Shown here one piece after another: positions 1 to 8,038 of a stretch of DNA of 64,000 bases. The stretch is from Nocardia sp. BMG111209. GTDB taxonomy: Bacteria > Actinomycetota > Actinomycetes > Mycobacteriales > Mycobacteriaceae. Below the pieces are notes generated by a model, which did no database searches, was not told the DNA's origin, and saw only the letters and a list, made by a program, of their open reading frames with translations. Numbering within the stretch: the stretch's first letter is position 1; each line of letters starts with the position of its first letter. The position numbers and the translations under genes are program-made. The stretch lies in the NCBI RefSeq assembly GCF_000381925.1, contig NZ_KB907307.1, positions 1,674,001-1,738,000 on the forward strand, in the 5' to 3' direction.

Positions 1-25
1 AACTGGCGACGACAAGGGAGGTCCG

Positions 26-1351
26 ATGAGTTCCGACCCGATGCCGCCGTACGACCGGCGTACGGCCTCCCGCATTCTCGCCGAGCTGGCCCGGCCGGGG
101 CTGTTCGATACGGCCCGGCCGGGGTTGCTCGACACCGCGCGGGCGACCGCGGCCGCGCCGATCGCGTATACCGCGACGGCGATGCGGACCGAGCCGAACA
201 GTCATCTCACGTTGTCGCAGCGGCTGTATCTGGAGCGGTACATGCGGCCGTGCCGGCCGGATCAGGTCACCGGCGCCACCCATCGCATCACGTGGACCGA
301 CAGCGACGGGATCCCCAACACCGGTCACGTACGGGCCGGCGGGCTGGGCCCGATCGTCCCGATCGCGATGCGGGAAACGGTGCTGGCGCTGTGGCATTCG
401 CTGGCCGAGGACGGTGCGCTGCATCATCGCATCGCCGGTCTCGGCGACGGCGACCGCGCGGTGCTCGAGGGCAGCACCACCGACGCGGACCCCATCGACA
501 TCTTCCGCGTCGGTATCGAGGCCACCGGCCGTGCGCTGGCCCAGCACGCGCTGCTGTCGGGGTCCACACCGTATCGGACGCCGGCCGAATTCGCGTGCGG
601 TCTGCGCGATTCGGGCATCTTCGCGGCGGTGGCGACGCGCTGGTACTGGGAGTTGCAGGCGTCGACCTATCGCCGCGGGATGATCCCGGTCGCCTTCGAC
701 GTACAACCCGACCGCACGGTCCGCTACAGCGCGGAGACGGTGGCGACGCTGCGGGCGATGAAGGACGCCACGATCGCCGACGCGCACGCGGTGATGCATC
801 GCGCCACCACCACCGAGGGCCTGTCGGTGGCCGCGGCGATCGAGAAGTACCACGACGAGCTGGATCTGATCTCCCGGCAGTACGCGTTGCTGGCGCCGGG
901 CAGCCGCCCGGCGTGCCTGGCCGCGATGCCGCATCAGGTCGACGGGGGTCATTACACGCTGTTGCCGGTGGTGGTGGATCGGTTCGTGGAGGTGTTCACC
1001 GCGATCACCGCGACCCTGTCGGTGGCCGGTACCCCCGCCGGAACCGATTCCGGCAGCGGCGAACTCACCGTCGACGATCACCTGTTCTATGTGCCGGACA
1101 TGAACTGCAAGCATTGCGTCCGCACGATCACCGGGGTGCTGGAGTCGATGCGGATCACCGTCGGTGACATCGACCTGATCAGCAAGCGGGTGGTCGCGGA
1201 TTTCCGCAGCCCCCGCAACCGGCACCGCGCCTTCGAGGCGTTGCGCGACAGCGGATACAACCCGACGGTGCTCGCGCCGGTGGGGCCGCGCGGTCCGGGC
1301 CTGCTGCCCGGGGCGGCGGTGCGCACGCGGCTGCCGGAAACCACGCGATGA
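26..1351 (+). CDS. Unknown protein with C-terminal HMA (heavy-metal-associated) domain
   Basis: A 441-residue protein with no family recognised over the first 340 residues. The C-terminal 75 residues look like a copper-chaperone fold (HMA): MNCKHC with the CxxC metal-ligand pair at C361/C364, followed by the usual alternation ending in ALRDSGYNP. A strong Shine-Dalgarno (aagggagg, 14-21) fixes the ATG at 26. Near the N-terminus the segment ARPGLFDT/ARPGLLDT is a short tandem duplication. The middle part is rich in helices and has no membrane segment or signal peptide that I can see. The stop overlaps the next start by 4 bases, so it is translationally coupled to the PLP decarboxylase. Cu(I) or Zn(II) binding is inferred from the HMA motif; the catalytic role, if any, is unknown. 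Confidence 0.85.
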   Translation: MSSDPMPPYDRRTASRILAELARPGLFDTARPGLLDTARATAAAPIAYTATAMRTEPNSHLTLSQRLYLERYMRPCRPDQVTGATHRITWTDSDGIPNTGHVRAGGLGPIVPIAMRETVLALWHSLAEDGALHHRIAGLGDGDRAVLEGSTTDADPIDIFRVGIEATGRALAQHALLSGSTPYRTPAEFACGLRDSGIFAAVATRWYWELQASTYRRGMIPVAFDVQPDRTVRYSAETVATLRAMKDATIADAHAVMHRATTTEGLSVAAAIEKYHDELDLISRQYALLAPGSRPACLAAMPHQVDGGHYTLLPVVVDRFVEVFTAITATLSVAGTPAGTDSGSGELTVDDHLFYVPDMNCKHCVRTITGVLESMRITVGDIDLISKRVVADFRSPRNRHRAFEALRDSGYNPTVLAPVGPRGPGLLPGAAVRTRLPETTR

Positions 1352-2817
1352 CCGCGCCGCCCGCGCTGCCGGCGAAGTGGCATCCGCTGGTGCGCGGTTT
1401 CCTCGACACCCCCGGCGCGGCGCAGCGCGCGGTGCATCGGTTCGGGTCGCCGGTGCATCTGCTGTTCCCGCAGGTGTTCGCCGACAATCTGCACCGGCTG
1501 CAGCGGGTGCTCGACGCGCAGGTGCGCCGGTATCGGATCTGCTACGCGCACAAGGCGAATCGGTCGCGCGCGTTGTTGCGCACCGGCGAGTACGCGGGGA
1601 TCGCGGTGGACGCGGCGTCGCCGCAGGAGCTCGCGGCCGCGGTCGGCGCGGGATTCACCGCGGACCGGATCGAGGTGACCGGGCCGAAGGGTGAGTCGTT
1701 CCTGCGGCAGCTGGTGGGCACGGGTGTCACGATCAATGTCGACAACCTGTGGGAGCTGGATCGCATCGCGGATCTGGCGCGCGGGCACACCCGGGTGCCG
1801 GTGTTGTTGCGGGTGTCCGGATTTCCGGCGGCGGGGGTGAGCCGGTTCGGGGTGCCGCTGGCGGAGGTGGATGCGGCGCTGGCGGTGCTGGCCGAGCAGC
1901 GGCCGTGGCTGGCGTTCCGGGGTTTCTCCTTCCATCTGGATTCCGGTGAGCTCGGGGAGCGGGTGGCGGCGGTGCAGGAGTGCCTGGCGCTGGTGGAGCG
2001 GGCCTGTGCGCGGGATCTGTCGCCGTCGGTGCTCGATATCGGAGGCGGGTTCCGGCAGGTGTTCACCGCGGACGCGGACCGGTTCGACGGGTATGTCGCG
2101 GCGTTGCGGGAGTCGCTGCGCGGTCGCGGTGAGCCGATGGCGTGGGGCGGCAACACCTTCGGGTTCCATCTCGACGACACCGGGGTGCGCGGTACGCCGG
2201 TGTTCCACAAGTACGCCAACACGGTGCCCGCGACCGGTATGCTCGCCGATCTGCTGGCGGCGCCGCTGGACGCGCACGGTGGCCGCACGGTCGCGCAGGT
2301 GGTCGCGGAGAATCTGCTGGACGTGTGGCTGGAGCCGGGGAAGGCGCTGGTCGATCACGCCGGGATCACCGTGGCGCGGGTGGAGTTCGTCAAGCGTGCC
2401 GCCGACGGCAGTGTGCTGGTGCACGTCGATCTGTCCCGGGACACGGTGACCCCCGCCGATCAGGAGGTGATGGTCGATCCGGTGGTGCTGCCGGGGCCTT
2501 CGGGTGCGGGGTCCGGGGGTGCGCCGGTGGGGGTGTTCTTCGCGGGGCGGTTGTGCCTGGAGCGGGATCTGATCACCAATCACAAGGTGTGGTTGCCGGG
2601 GTGTCCGCGTTCCGGTGATCTGGTGGTGTTCCCCAATACCGCCGCGTACCACATGGATCTGTCGGCAGCGTCGGCATCGATGCATCCACTGCCACCGAAG
2701 CTGGCGGTGCTGCATCGTGACGGCGGTTACCGGGTGTGCCGCGATATCGAGTACGACCCGGTGGCCGCGGTGGCGGAGTCCGATCGTGCGGTGCCGGGTG
2801 CCGGCGGGAGGTTGTGA
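1348..2817 (+). CDS. Y4yA-type PLP-dependent decarboxylase (fold III)
   Basis: A 489-residue member of the alanine-racemase-fold amino-acid decarboxylases (ornithine/diaminopimelate decarboxylase superfamily). The PLP lysine is visible as K69 in YAHKANRS; the glycine-rich phosphate segment LDIGGGF follows about residue 230, and the C-terminal beta-barrel carries the substrate-side region. It most resembles the Y4yA subgroup, whose substrate is not established. It starts inside the stop of the HMA gene (ATGA) and its own TGA overlaps the next ATG (TGATG), so the three genes behave as one operon. Amino-acid decarboxylation or a related PLP reaction is inferred from fold; the substrate may be supplied or consumed by the cysteine-synthase-like neighbour. 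Confidence 0.85.
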   Translation: MTAPPALPAKWHPLVRGFLDTPGAAQRAVHRFGSPVHLLFPQVFADNLHRLQRVLDAQVRRYRICYAHKANRSRALLRTGEYAGIAVDAASPQELAAAVGAGFTADRIEVTGPKGESFLRQLVGTGVTINVDNLWELDRIADLARGHTRVPVLLRVSGFPAAGVSRFGVPLAEVDAALAVLAEQRPWLAFRGFSFHLDSGELGERVAAVQECLALVERACARDLSPSVLDIGGGFRQVFTADADRFDGYVAALRESLRGRGEPMAWGGNTFGFHLDDTGVRGTPVFHKYANTVPATGMLADLLAAPLDAHGGRTVAQVVAENLLDVWLEPGKALVDHAGITVARVEFVKRAADGSVLVHVDLSRDTVTPADQEVMVDPVVLPGPSGAGSGGAPVGVFFAGRLCLERDLITNHKVWLPGCPRSGDLVVFPNTAAYHMDLSAASASMHPLPPKLAVLHRDGGYRVCRDIEYDPVAAVAESDRAVPGAGGRL

Positions 2818-4157
2818 TGCGCTACGACCACATCACCGATCTGATCGGCAATACGCCGTTGCTGCGGCTGGATCCGGCGGTGCACGGCCTGCCGCGGGTG
2901 CAGCTGTACGCGAAGCTGGAGTTCTTCAATCCGTTCGGTTCGGTGAAGGATCGGGTCGCGTGGGGGATGTTGCGTGACGATCTGGCCGGGATCGTCGCCG
3001 GGGGGCGGACGCTGATCGAGGCGTCCAGCGGTAATACCGCGAAGGCGCTGCGCATCCTGGGCGCGTTGCACGGGGTGGGGTTGCGGGCGGTGACCAACCG
3101 GATCAAGGTGACCGAGGTGCGGGAGTTGCTGCAGCTGTTCGGTACCGAGATCGAGGAGCTGCCGGGCCTGTCGGAATGCCCGGATCCGACCACACCCAAC
3201 GACGTGTATTCGGTGATCGAGGCGACGATGGCACGGTCGCCGGGCACCTATCAGCATCTGTCGCAGTACACCAACGAGAAGAACATCGAGGCGCACTATC
3301 ACGGTACCGGTCGCGAGATCCACGAGGATCTGGCGCGGGACGGGATCGGCGGGGTCGACTATCTGATCGGCGGGCTGGGTACCACCGGTTCCACCCGCGG
3401 GACCGCGACGTATCTGCGCAAGCACAATCCCGAGTTGCGGACGATCGCGGTGGTGTCGGAGCGGTCGGATTTCGTGCCGGGGATCCGGTCGGAGACCGAG
3501 TTGTGGGATGTCGGGTTGTTCCGGCCGGACTTCTACGACCGGATCGTGCCGGTGACCGCCGCGCGCGCGGTGGACGCGACGGTGGAGCTGGCCACCGGTC
3601 ACGGTGTGCTGGCGGGGCCGACCAGCGGCGCCGCGTATGCCGCGGCGCGGGAGGTGCTCGCCGCCGAGACCGCCGGGGACGGGCCGCCGGTGGTGGCGGT
3701 GTTCATCGTGTGTGACCGGCTGGAACCGTATCTGTCGTATCTGCGCAAGCGCCGCCCGGATCTGTTCGGCCGCACCGCGGCCCGTGTCCCGGCGCCGACG
3801 GCGGCGGAGCTGGCGGCGGTGCCGGTGCTGTCGCCGGCGCAGCTGGCGGATCTCGACGCCACCGCGCGGCCCACGATCGTCGATACCCGTGGCGCGATGG
3901 CGTACCGGATCGGGCATGTGCCGGGGGCGGTGAACATCCGCGACGATCAGCTCGACGACATGTTCGCGCAGGGCATCCCGTTCTCCCGGTCGCGGCCGCT
4001 GGTGTTCGTGTGCCCGGTCGGCGACGCCTCCACGCGGTTCGCGGCGCTGGCTCGCCGTGCGGGTTTCGACGCGATGGGCCTGGCCGGTGGGGTGGTGGCG
4101 TGGCGCGATGCCGGTAGGCCGCTCGAGTCGGCGCCGGCGGCGGATCTGCGCGGTTGA
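2817..4157 (+). CDS. Cysteine-synthase-like PLP enzyme fused to rhodanese domain
   Basis: A 446-residue two-domain protein. Residues about 1-325 are a fold-II beta-substitution enzyme (CysK/SbnA family): IGNTPLLRL, PLP lysine K44 in GSVKDR, the substrate loop SSGNTAKAL and the phosphate-binding loop GGLGTTGSTRG. Residues about 350-440 are a rhodanese domain with the active-site cysteine C399 in VFVCPVGDAS. The ATG at 2817 overlaps the preceding TGA; an upstream in-frame start at 2736 would lie inside the decarboxylase and is not needed. Fusion of a beta-replacement enzyme with a sulfur-carrying domain suggests transfer of persulfide sulfur to an O-activated serine-type acceptor, but SbnA relatives instead use amino acids as nucleophile, so the product is uncertain. 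Confidence 0.88.
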   Translation: MRYDHITDLIGNTPLLRLDPAVHGLPRVQLYAKLEFFNPFGSVKDRVAWGMLRDDLAGIVAGGRTLIEASSGNTAKALRILGALHGVGLRAVTNRIKVTEVRELLQLFGTEIEELPGLSECPDPTTPNDVYSVIEATMARSPGTYQHLSQYTNEKNIEAHYHGTGREIHEDLARDGIGGVDYLIGGLGTTGSTRGTATYLRKHNPELRTIAVVSERSDFVPGIRSETELWDVGLFRPDFYDRIVPVTAARAVDATVELATGHGVLAGPTSGAAYAAAREVLAAETAGDGPPVVAVFIVCDRLEPYLSYLRKRRPDLFGRTAARVPAPTAAELAAVPVLSPAQLADLDATARPTIVDTRGAMAYRIGHVPGAVNIRDDQLDDMFAQGIPFSRSRPLVFVCPVGDASTRFAALARRAGFDAMGLAGGVVAWRDAGRPLESAPAADLRG

Positions 4158-4232
4158 GCGCTGCCGGGCTCCGGCCGGCTGCGGTTTCGTACCGCGGTCG
4201 CCGTGCTGTCGCGAAGGCGGTGTGCGGCGGGG

Positions 4233-4934
4233 TTATTCGCGTGGTTCTTCGACGTTGCGCCAGCCGACGCTGGTCACCGAGGGTTCCAGGCTCAGGCGGC
4301 TGACCGCGGATTCCATCTGGCGGTCGTCGCGCTGGTCGCCGGACAGTTCGGCGCGGACCTCCACCGATCCGGGTCCGCTGTTGTGGCTGGCGATCGATAC
4401 CAGCCGGAAGTCGGTGCGGGACAGGGCCTGTACCAGCAGGGCGCGGACGTGTGGTTCGTGTGCGTCGTCGGTGACCGCGGTGAACAGGTAGCCGGCCTGC
4501 TGTTCGCGTCCGGAGTCGGGGTGGCGGTCGACCGTGCGGCCGATCCAGCGCAGTGCGGTGTTGACGGCGACGACCGCGACGGTGCCGGCCGCGGCGGTGG
4601 GGAACATTCCGGCGCCGGCCAGCGCGCCGACCGCGGCCGAGCACCAGAGGGTGGCGGCGGTGTTGAGGCCGCGGACGCTCAGCCCTTCGCGCATGATCAC
4701 ACCGGCGCCGAGGAAGCCGATGCCGGAGACGATCTGCGCCGCGACCCGGGTCGGATCGGCGGAGCCGCCGTGGAAACCGTTGGCGGACAACAGTACGAAC
4801 AAGGTGGCGCCGGTGGCTACCAGGGCGTTGGTGCGCAGGCCGGCCATCCGGGCGCGGTACTGCCGTTCCAGGCCGATCGCCACGCCCAGGCCCACTCCGG
4901 TCGCGAGCCGCAGCAGCATCTCGAGAATCGTCAT
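4233..4934 (-). CDS. MgtC/SapB family membrane protein
   Basis: A 233-residue inner-membrane protein. The first 130 residues hold four or five hydrophobic segments with the family signatures IGLERQYR, GLRTNALVATGA and GIGFLGAGVIMREG; the rest is a soluble C-terminal domain with an ACT-like look. I chose the ATG at 4934 over an upstream one at 4997 because GGAGGG sits about 10 bases before it and MTILEMLLRL is the usual family N-terminus. MgtC proteins modulate F-type ATPase and Mg2+ homeostasis in intracellular pathogens. It is convergent with the PLP operon, so it is probably not cotranscribed with it. No Mg2+ leader could be recognised upstream. Confidence 0.9.
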   Translation of the reverse strand: MTILEMLLRLATGVGLGVAIGLERQYRARMAGLRTNALVATGATLFVLLSANGFHGGSADPTRVAAQIVSGIGFLGAGVIMREGLSVRGLNTAATLWCSAAVGALAGAGMFPTAAAGTVAVVAVNTALRWIGRTVDRHPDSGREQQAGYLFTAVTDDAHEPHVRALLVQALSRTDFRLVSIASHNSGPGSVEVRAELSGDQRDDRQMESAVSRLSLEPSVTSVGWRNVEEPRE

Positions 4935-5171
4935 GACGCCCTCCGGGTTCGCCGGTGCCTCCGCGCCGCAAGTTACCGGACAGGCACCGGATCCCACGGG
5001 CTTCCACGGCGATCTCCGGGCGAATTGTTGGCTGATCGACGCTGATCACCATCGCGCGGCAAGCCGGTCAGTGCATTCCCGCCCCGCCGGGCCGCCACCC
5101 GGCACCCATATTCGCTACTGCGTGGCGATCCGGCAGTGACTGCGGGTTTGCCGCAGGTGCACAGTCTGCGG

Positions 5172-6107
5172 TCAGTCCCGGTACATCGACCGGTAGGCGG
5201 TGAGTACGGCGACGATGTGGTCGACGATCTGCGCGCGACCGGCCTTCAGGGATCCGCCGAGCCAGGCGGAGAACATGCCGGCGTTGCCGGCGGCCATCGT
5301 GACCGCGGCCAGCCGCCGCTGGTCCGGGTCGGTGATGTGGCGGAACAGGTGGTCCTGCAGCAGCCGGGTGAAGGCGGGCATCACCGCGATCGTGGTCTGC
5401 CCCAGCCCGGTCGACGAATACGGTTCGACCAGGAACAACCGGGATTTGCGCGGATCGTCGAGCACCTTGTCGACGAGGGCCGCGGCGACCAGGCGGTCCC
5501 GGTCGGGGTCGGCCGCGGCGGCGAAGGCGGTCATGGGGTCGAGGAATTCGTCGGCGACCTGCCGGTAGAGGGTGTCGAGCAGGTCGTCACGGCCGGTGAA
5601 GCTCTCGTAGAAGTAGCGGTCGGTGAGCCCGGCCCGCCGGCACACCGCGCGCATCGTGACCGCCGCGGCGCCGGCCTCGCCGATCAGATCCAGGGCGGCC
5701 TCGAGCAGGGCGGTGCGGCGGGCCTGCCGCCGGGCCGCGAGTGTGGTGCCACCCCACAACCGGGATCCGCTGTCGCCGGTGGGGTCGCCCGGTGCCTCGC
5801 CGCCGTTGCTGTGCCGGTTCGATTCGGCAGCGCCGCGCTGATCCGGATCGGTGCCGGGTTCCCCCACCGGCTCGGTGCCGAATCCCCGCCCGGTGCCGGG
5901 GTCGTTCCCCGCCGCGGTGTCCGAGTTCGCCTCGGCGCCGACGACGACGTCGGTATCGACGGGATCCTGACCGGTGTGCACCAGCCCACAGTAATGCCCG
6001 GGCGAATCCACCGTCCCGGCCGTGACCCCGCATCCCCGGCAGCGCGGCCCGGTGTTGCGCACACGCTGAACGGATCGTCCGCCGATCCGCGCAGGCCGCG
6101 GGGGCAT
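5172..6107 (-). CDS. TetR/AcrR family regulator with long Cys-containing N-terminal extension
   Basis: The regulator proper begins about residue 120: LWGGTTLAARRQARR leads into a TetR helix-turn-helix (VTMRAVCRRAGLTDRYFYESF) and a ligand-binding helical domain to residue 311. The 120-residue N-terminal stretch is disordered-looking, rich in Gly/Asp/Thr, and includes CRGCG followed by HYCGLVH, a possible metal site. Its third codon positions are almost all G or C, as in real coding sequence, so I keep the ATG at 6107, though the Shine-Dalgarno there is weak and a GTG at 6062 is an alternative. It is divergent from the condensation-domain gene across a 450-bp control region and probably regulates that gene. 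Confidence 0.8.
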   Translation of the reverse strand: MPPRPARIGGRSVQRVRNTGPRCRGCGVTAGTVDSPGHYCGLVHTGQDPVDTDVVVGAEANSDTAAGNDPGTGRGFGTEPVGEPGTDPDQRGAAESNRHSNGGEAPGDPTGDSGSRLWGGTTLAARRQARRTALLEAALDLIGEAGAAAVTMRAVCRRAGLTDRYFYESFTGRDDLLDTLYRQVADEFLDPMTAFAAAADPDRDRLVAAALVDKVLDDPRKSRLFLVEPYSSTGLGQTTIAVMPAFTRLLQDHLFRHITDPDQRRLAAVTMAAGNAGMFSAWLGGSLKAGRAQIVDHIVAVLTAYRSMYRD

Positions 6108-6555
6108 CGATCGCCCGGCCCGGAATCGGCGGCGACACCGTCGGGTCCGCCCCGGAGCCGGAATCGACCGCCGATACCGTCCGGTCCCCCCGGCATCGAC
6201 CAGGGAAAACTTCCGGTCGACCGGCGGTTGCGCGAATCTGTCGGCGATGCCGGTCCGCGGCGTGGTGAAATCTGTCGGCGGTGCCGGTCCGGCACGGCCG
6301 GTGACGCCACATCGCAGGGTGGGATCGGAGTCGGTGGGCCGCGCGATCGGTATCTCGGGTCGGCCGACTCCAGCGAGCCGCTGTCGTTCCTGTTACCTTG
6401 GCGAACCTGTGTCCCGGCGGTGACCTGCGGCCTGGGCCGATCGGTTCCGTCCGGCTGCTCTTGATTTGTTTGCGACCAGGTGGTAACCAAAGCGTTATAC
6501 CGGAAACTTAGCTTCCGGAGCGTTGGTGATGGCGTTGTGGTGAAGGGATCGGCAC
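6108..6555. promoter_or_regulatory. Divergent control region with inverted repeat
   Basis: This 448-bp stretch separates the divergent TetR and condensation-domain genes. Its right end (about 6460-6520) is clearly richer in A/T than the surroundings, as expected of a promoter. It contains the inverted repeat CCGGAA (6500-6505) and TTCCGG (6513-6518) with a 7-bp spacer, a reasonable size for a TetR-family operator. Nothing gene-like was seen in the rest. Confidence 0.5.
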
Positions 6556-8007
6556 TTGTTCAACCCCGGGACGGAACTGCGCGTGGGGGTTGCGGCATCG
6601 GGGCCGGTCACGGCGGGCCGGTCGATCGCATCGACGCGGCCGGTACTGCTCGAACGCCGGCCGCGGCCGGATTACGTGCCGCTGGCCCCGGCGCAGGAAC
6701 GGATCTGGGACGATTCGCAGCGCGGCCGGTCGGTGGACTGGAACATGGTGCGCGCCTATCGGATTCGGGGTCTGGCCATCGATGCGGCGGCGCTGGTGGC
6801 GGCGGTGGGCGATGTGGTCGTGCGGCATCTTCCGTTGCGGACGTTGCATCCGCTGACCGAGCGCGGGGCCGCGCAGGTGGTGGTGGACACGCTGCCCGAG
6901 GTGCCGGTGCGGACGTCGACGGAGGCCGAGCTTCCGGCGTTGCTGGCCGAATTCGCTTGTCACGACTTCGATCTGACCACCGAGACCCCGATCCGGGCGG
7001 CCGTTCATCTGCTCGGTGCGCAGGATGCGGTGCTGGCGCTGGTGGTGCATCACATCGCGCTGGACGGTGCGTCGATCCAGCCGCTGTTGCGGGATCTGGT
7101 GACGGCGTATCTGGCGCGCGCGACCGGGCAGCCGCCGGCGTGGACGCCGCTGCCGGTCGACTATCCGGACTACACGTTGTGGAAGCACGAGTCGCTCGGT
7201 GATCTGGCCGATCCGTTCAGCCGGGCCGGGCAGCAGTTGCGGTACTGGTCCAATGCGCTGGCCGGGCGGCCGAGCCGGTTGCCGATGCCGTATGACCGGC
7301 CGCGCCCGGCGGTGCGCGACATTCGCGGCGACAGTGTCGCGGTGGCGTTCGACGCGGAGACGCACCGGCGGTTGCTCGATCGCGCGCAGCAGGCGCGCGG
7401 CAGCCTGTTCATGGTGTTGCAGACCGCGTTCGCGCTGGCGATGGGTGCGTTCACCGGGTGCGCGGATGTGACGGTGGCGACCGCGGTCGCCGGGCGTGAT
7501 CATCGGCTGCTGACCGATCTGGTGGGCAATTTCTCCGACGATGTGCTGATGCGGGTGCGGCTGGACCGTGCGGCCGATGTGGGCGATCTGATCGATCAGG
7601 TGCGCCGGCTGAGCCTGGCCGGGTTCGCGCATCCGGACACCCCGAATCCGCGGCTGTTGCGCAGTCTGGCGCAGGATGCGGCGGCGCCGCTGTTCCAGGC
7701 GACGCTGATCCTGCAGCGCGGCGCGGCCGAGACCGGTGACGAGCCGGACGGGCTGTCGATCACCGAGGTGCCCGCCGGTGTGCGGTTCGCCAAGCACGAC
7801 TTCGAGTTCGGCCTGGCCGAACGGTACGACGCCGCCGGGGCGCCGGCGGGTATCGATGGCGGGTTGCTGTATCCGGTGGCGTTGTTCGATCGCGCGACGG
7901 TGGCCGGTTTCGTGGATCTGTTCGCCGAGACGGTGAAGCGGCTCGCCGACGGTTGCCAGGGTCCGTTGTCGGCGTTGCTCGGCGATACCGCCGATCGGCG
8001 GCGGTAG
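6556..8007 (+). CDS. Free-standing NRPS condensation-domain protein
   Basis: A 483-residue single condensation (C) domain of the CoA-dependent acyltransferase/NRPS superfamily. The catalytic HHxxxDG motif is intact as HHIALDG (H165, H166, D170); PLAPAQERIW near residue 45 is the C1 motif and the latch region GNFSDD follows near 325. No carrier, adenylation or thioesterase domain is attached. The reading frame most plausibly begins at TTG 6556, placed 8 bases after the Shine-Dalgarno gaaggga; no ATG fits. Stand-alone C domains join acyl or aminoacyl groups from carriers to amines or alcohols, or act as PapA-like acyltransferases. It may act with the PLP enzymes encoded upstream, although a TetR and MgtC gene lie between. 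Confidence 0.88.
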   Translation: MFNPGTELRVGVAASGPVTAGRSIASTRPVLLERRPRPDYVPLAPAQERIWDDSQRGRSVDWNMVRAYRIRGLAIDAAALVAAVGDVVVRHLPLRTLHPLTERGAAQVVVDTLPEVPVRTSTEAELPALLAEFACHDFDLTTETPIRAAVHLLGAQDAVLALVVHHIALDGASIQPLLRDLVTAYLARATGQPPAWTPLPVDYPDYTLWKHESLGDLADPFSRAGQQLRYWSNALAGRPSRLPMPYDRPRPAVRDIRGDSVAVAFDAETHRRLLDRAQQARGSLFMVLQTAFALAMGAFTGCADVTVATAVAGRDHRLLTDLVGNFSDDVLMRVRLDRAADVGDLIDQVRRLSLAGFAHPDTPNPRLLRSLAQDAAAPLFQATLILQRGAAETGDEPDGLSITEVPAGVRFAKHDFEFGLAERYDAAGAPAGIDGGLLYPVALFDRATVAGFVDLFAETVKRLADGCQGPLSALLGDTADRRR

Positions 8008-8038
8008 GCCCGTACCGCCGATCGGCGGCAACAGGCGC

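Noticed and set aside
1087..2715. Long minus-strand open frame opposite the PLP decarboxylase
   Set aside because: Composition dominated by Arg/His/Gln, with no motif; typical antisense frame in high-GC DNA.
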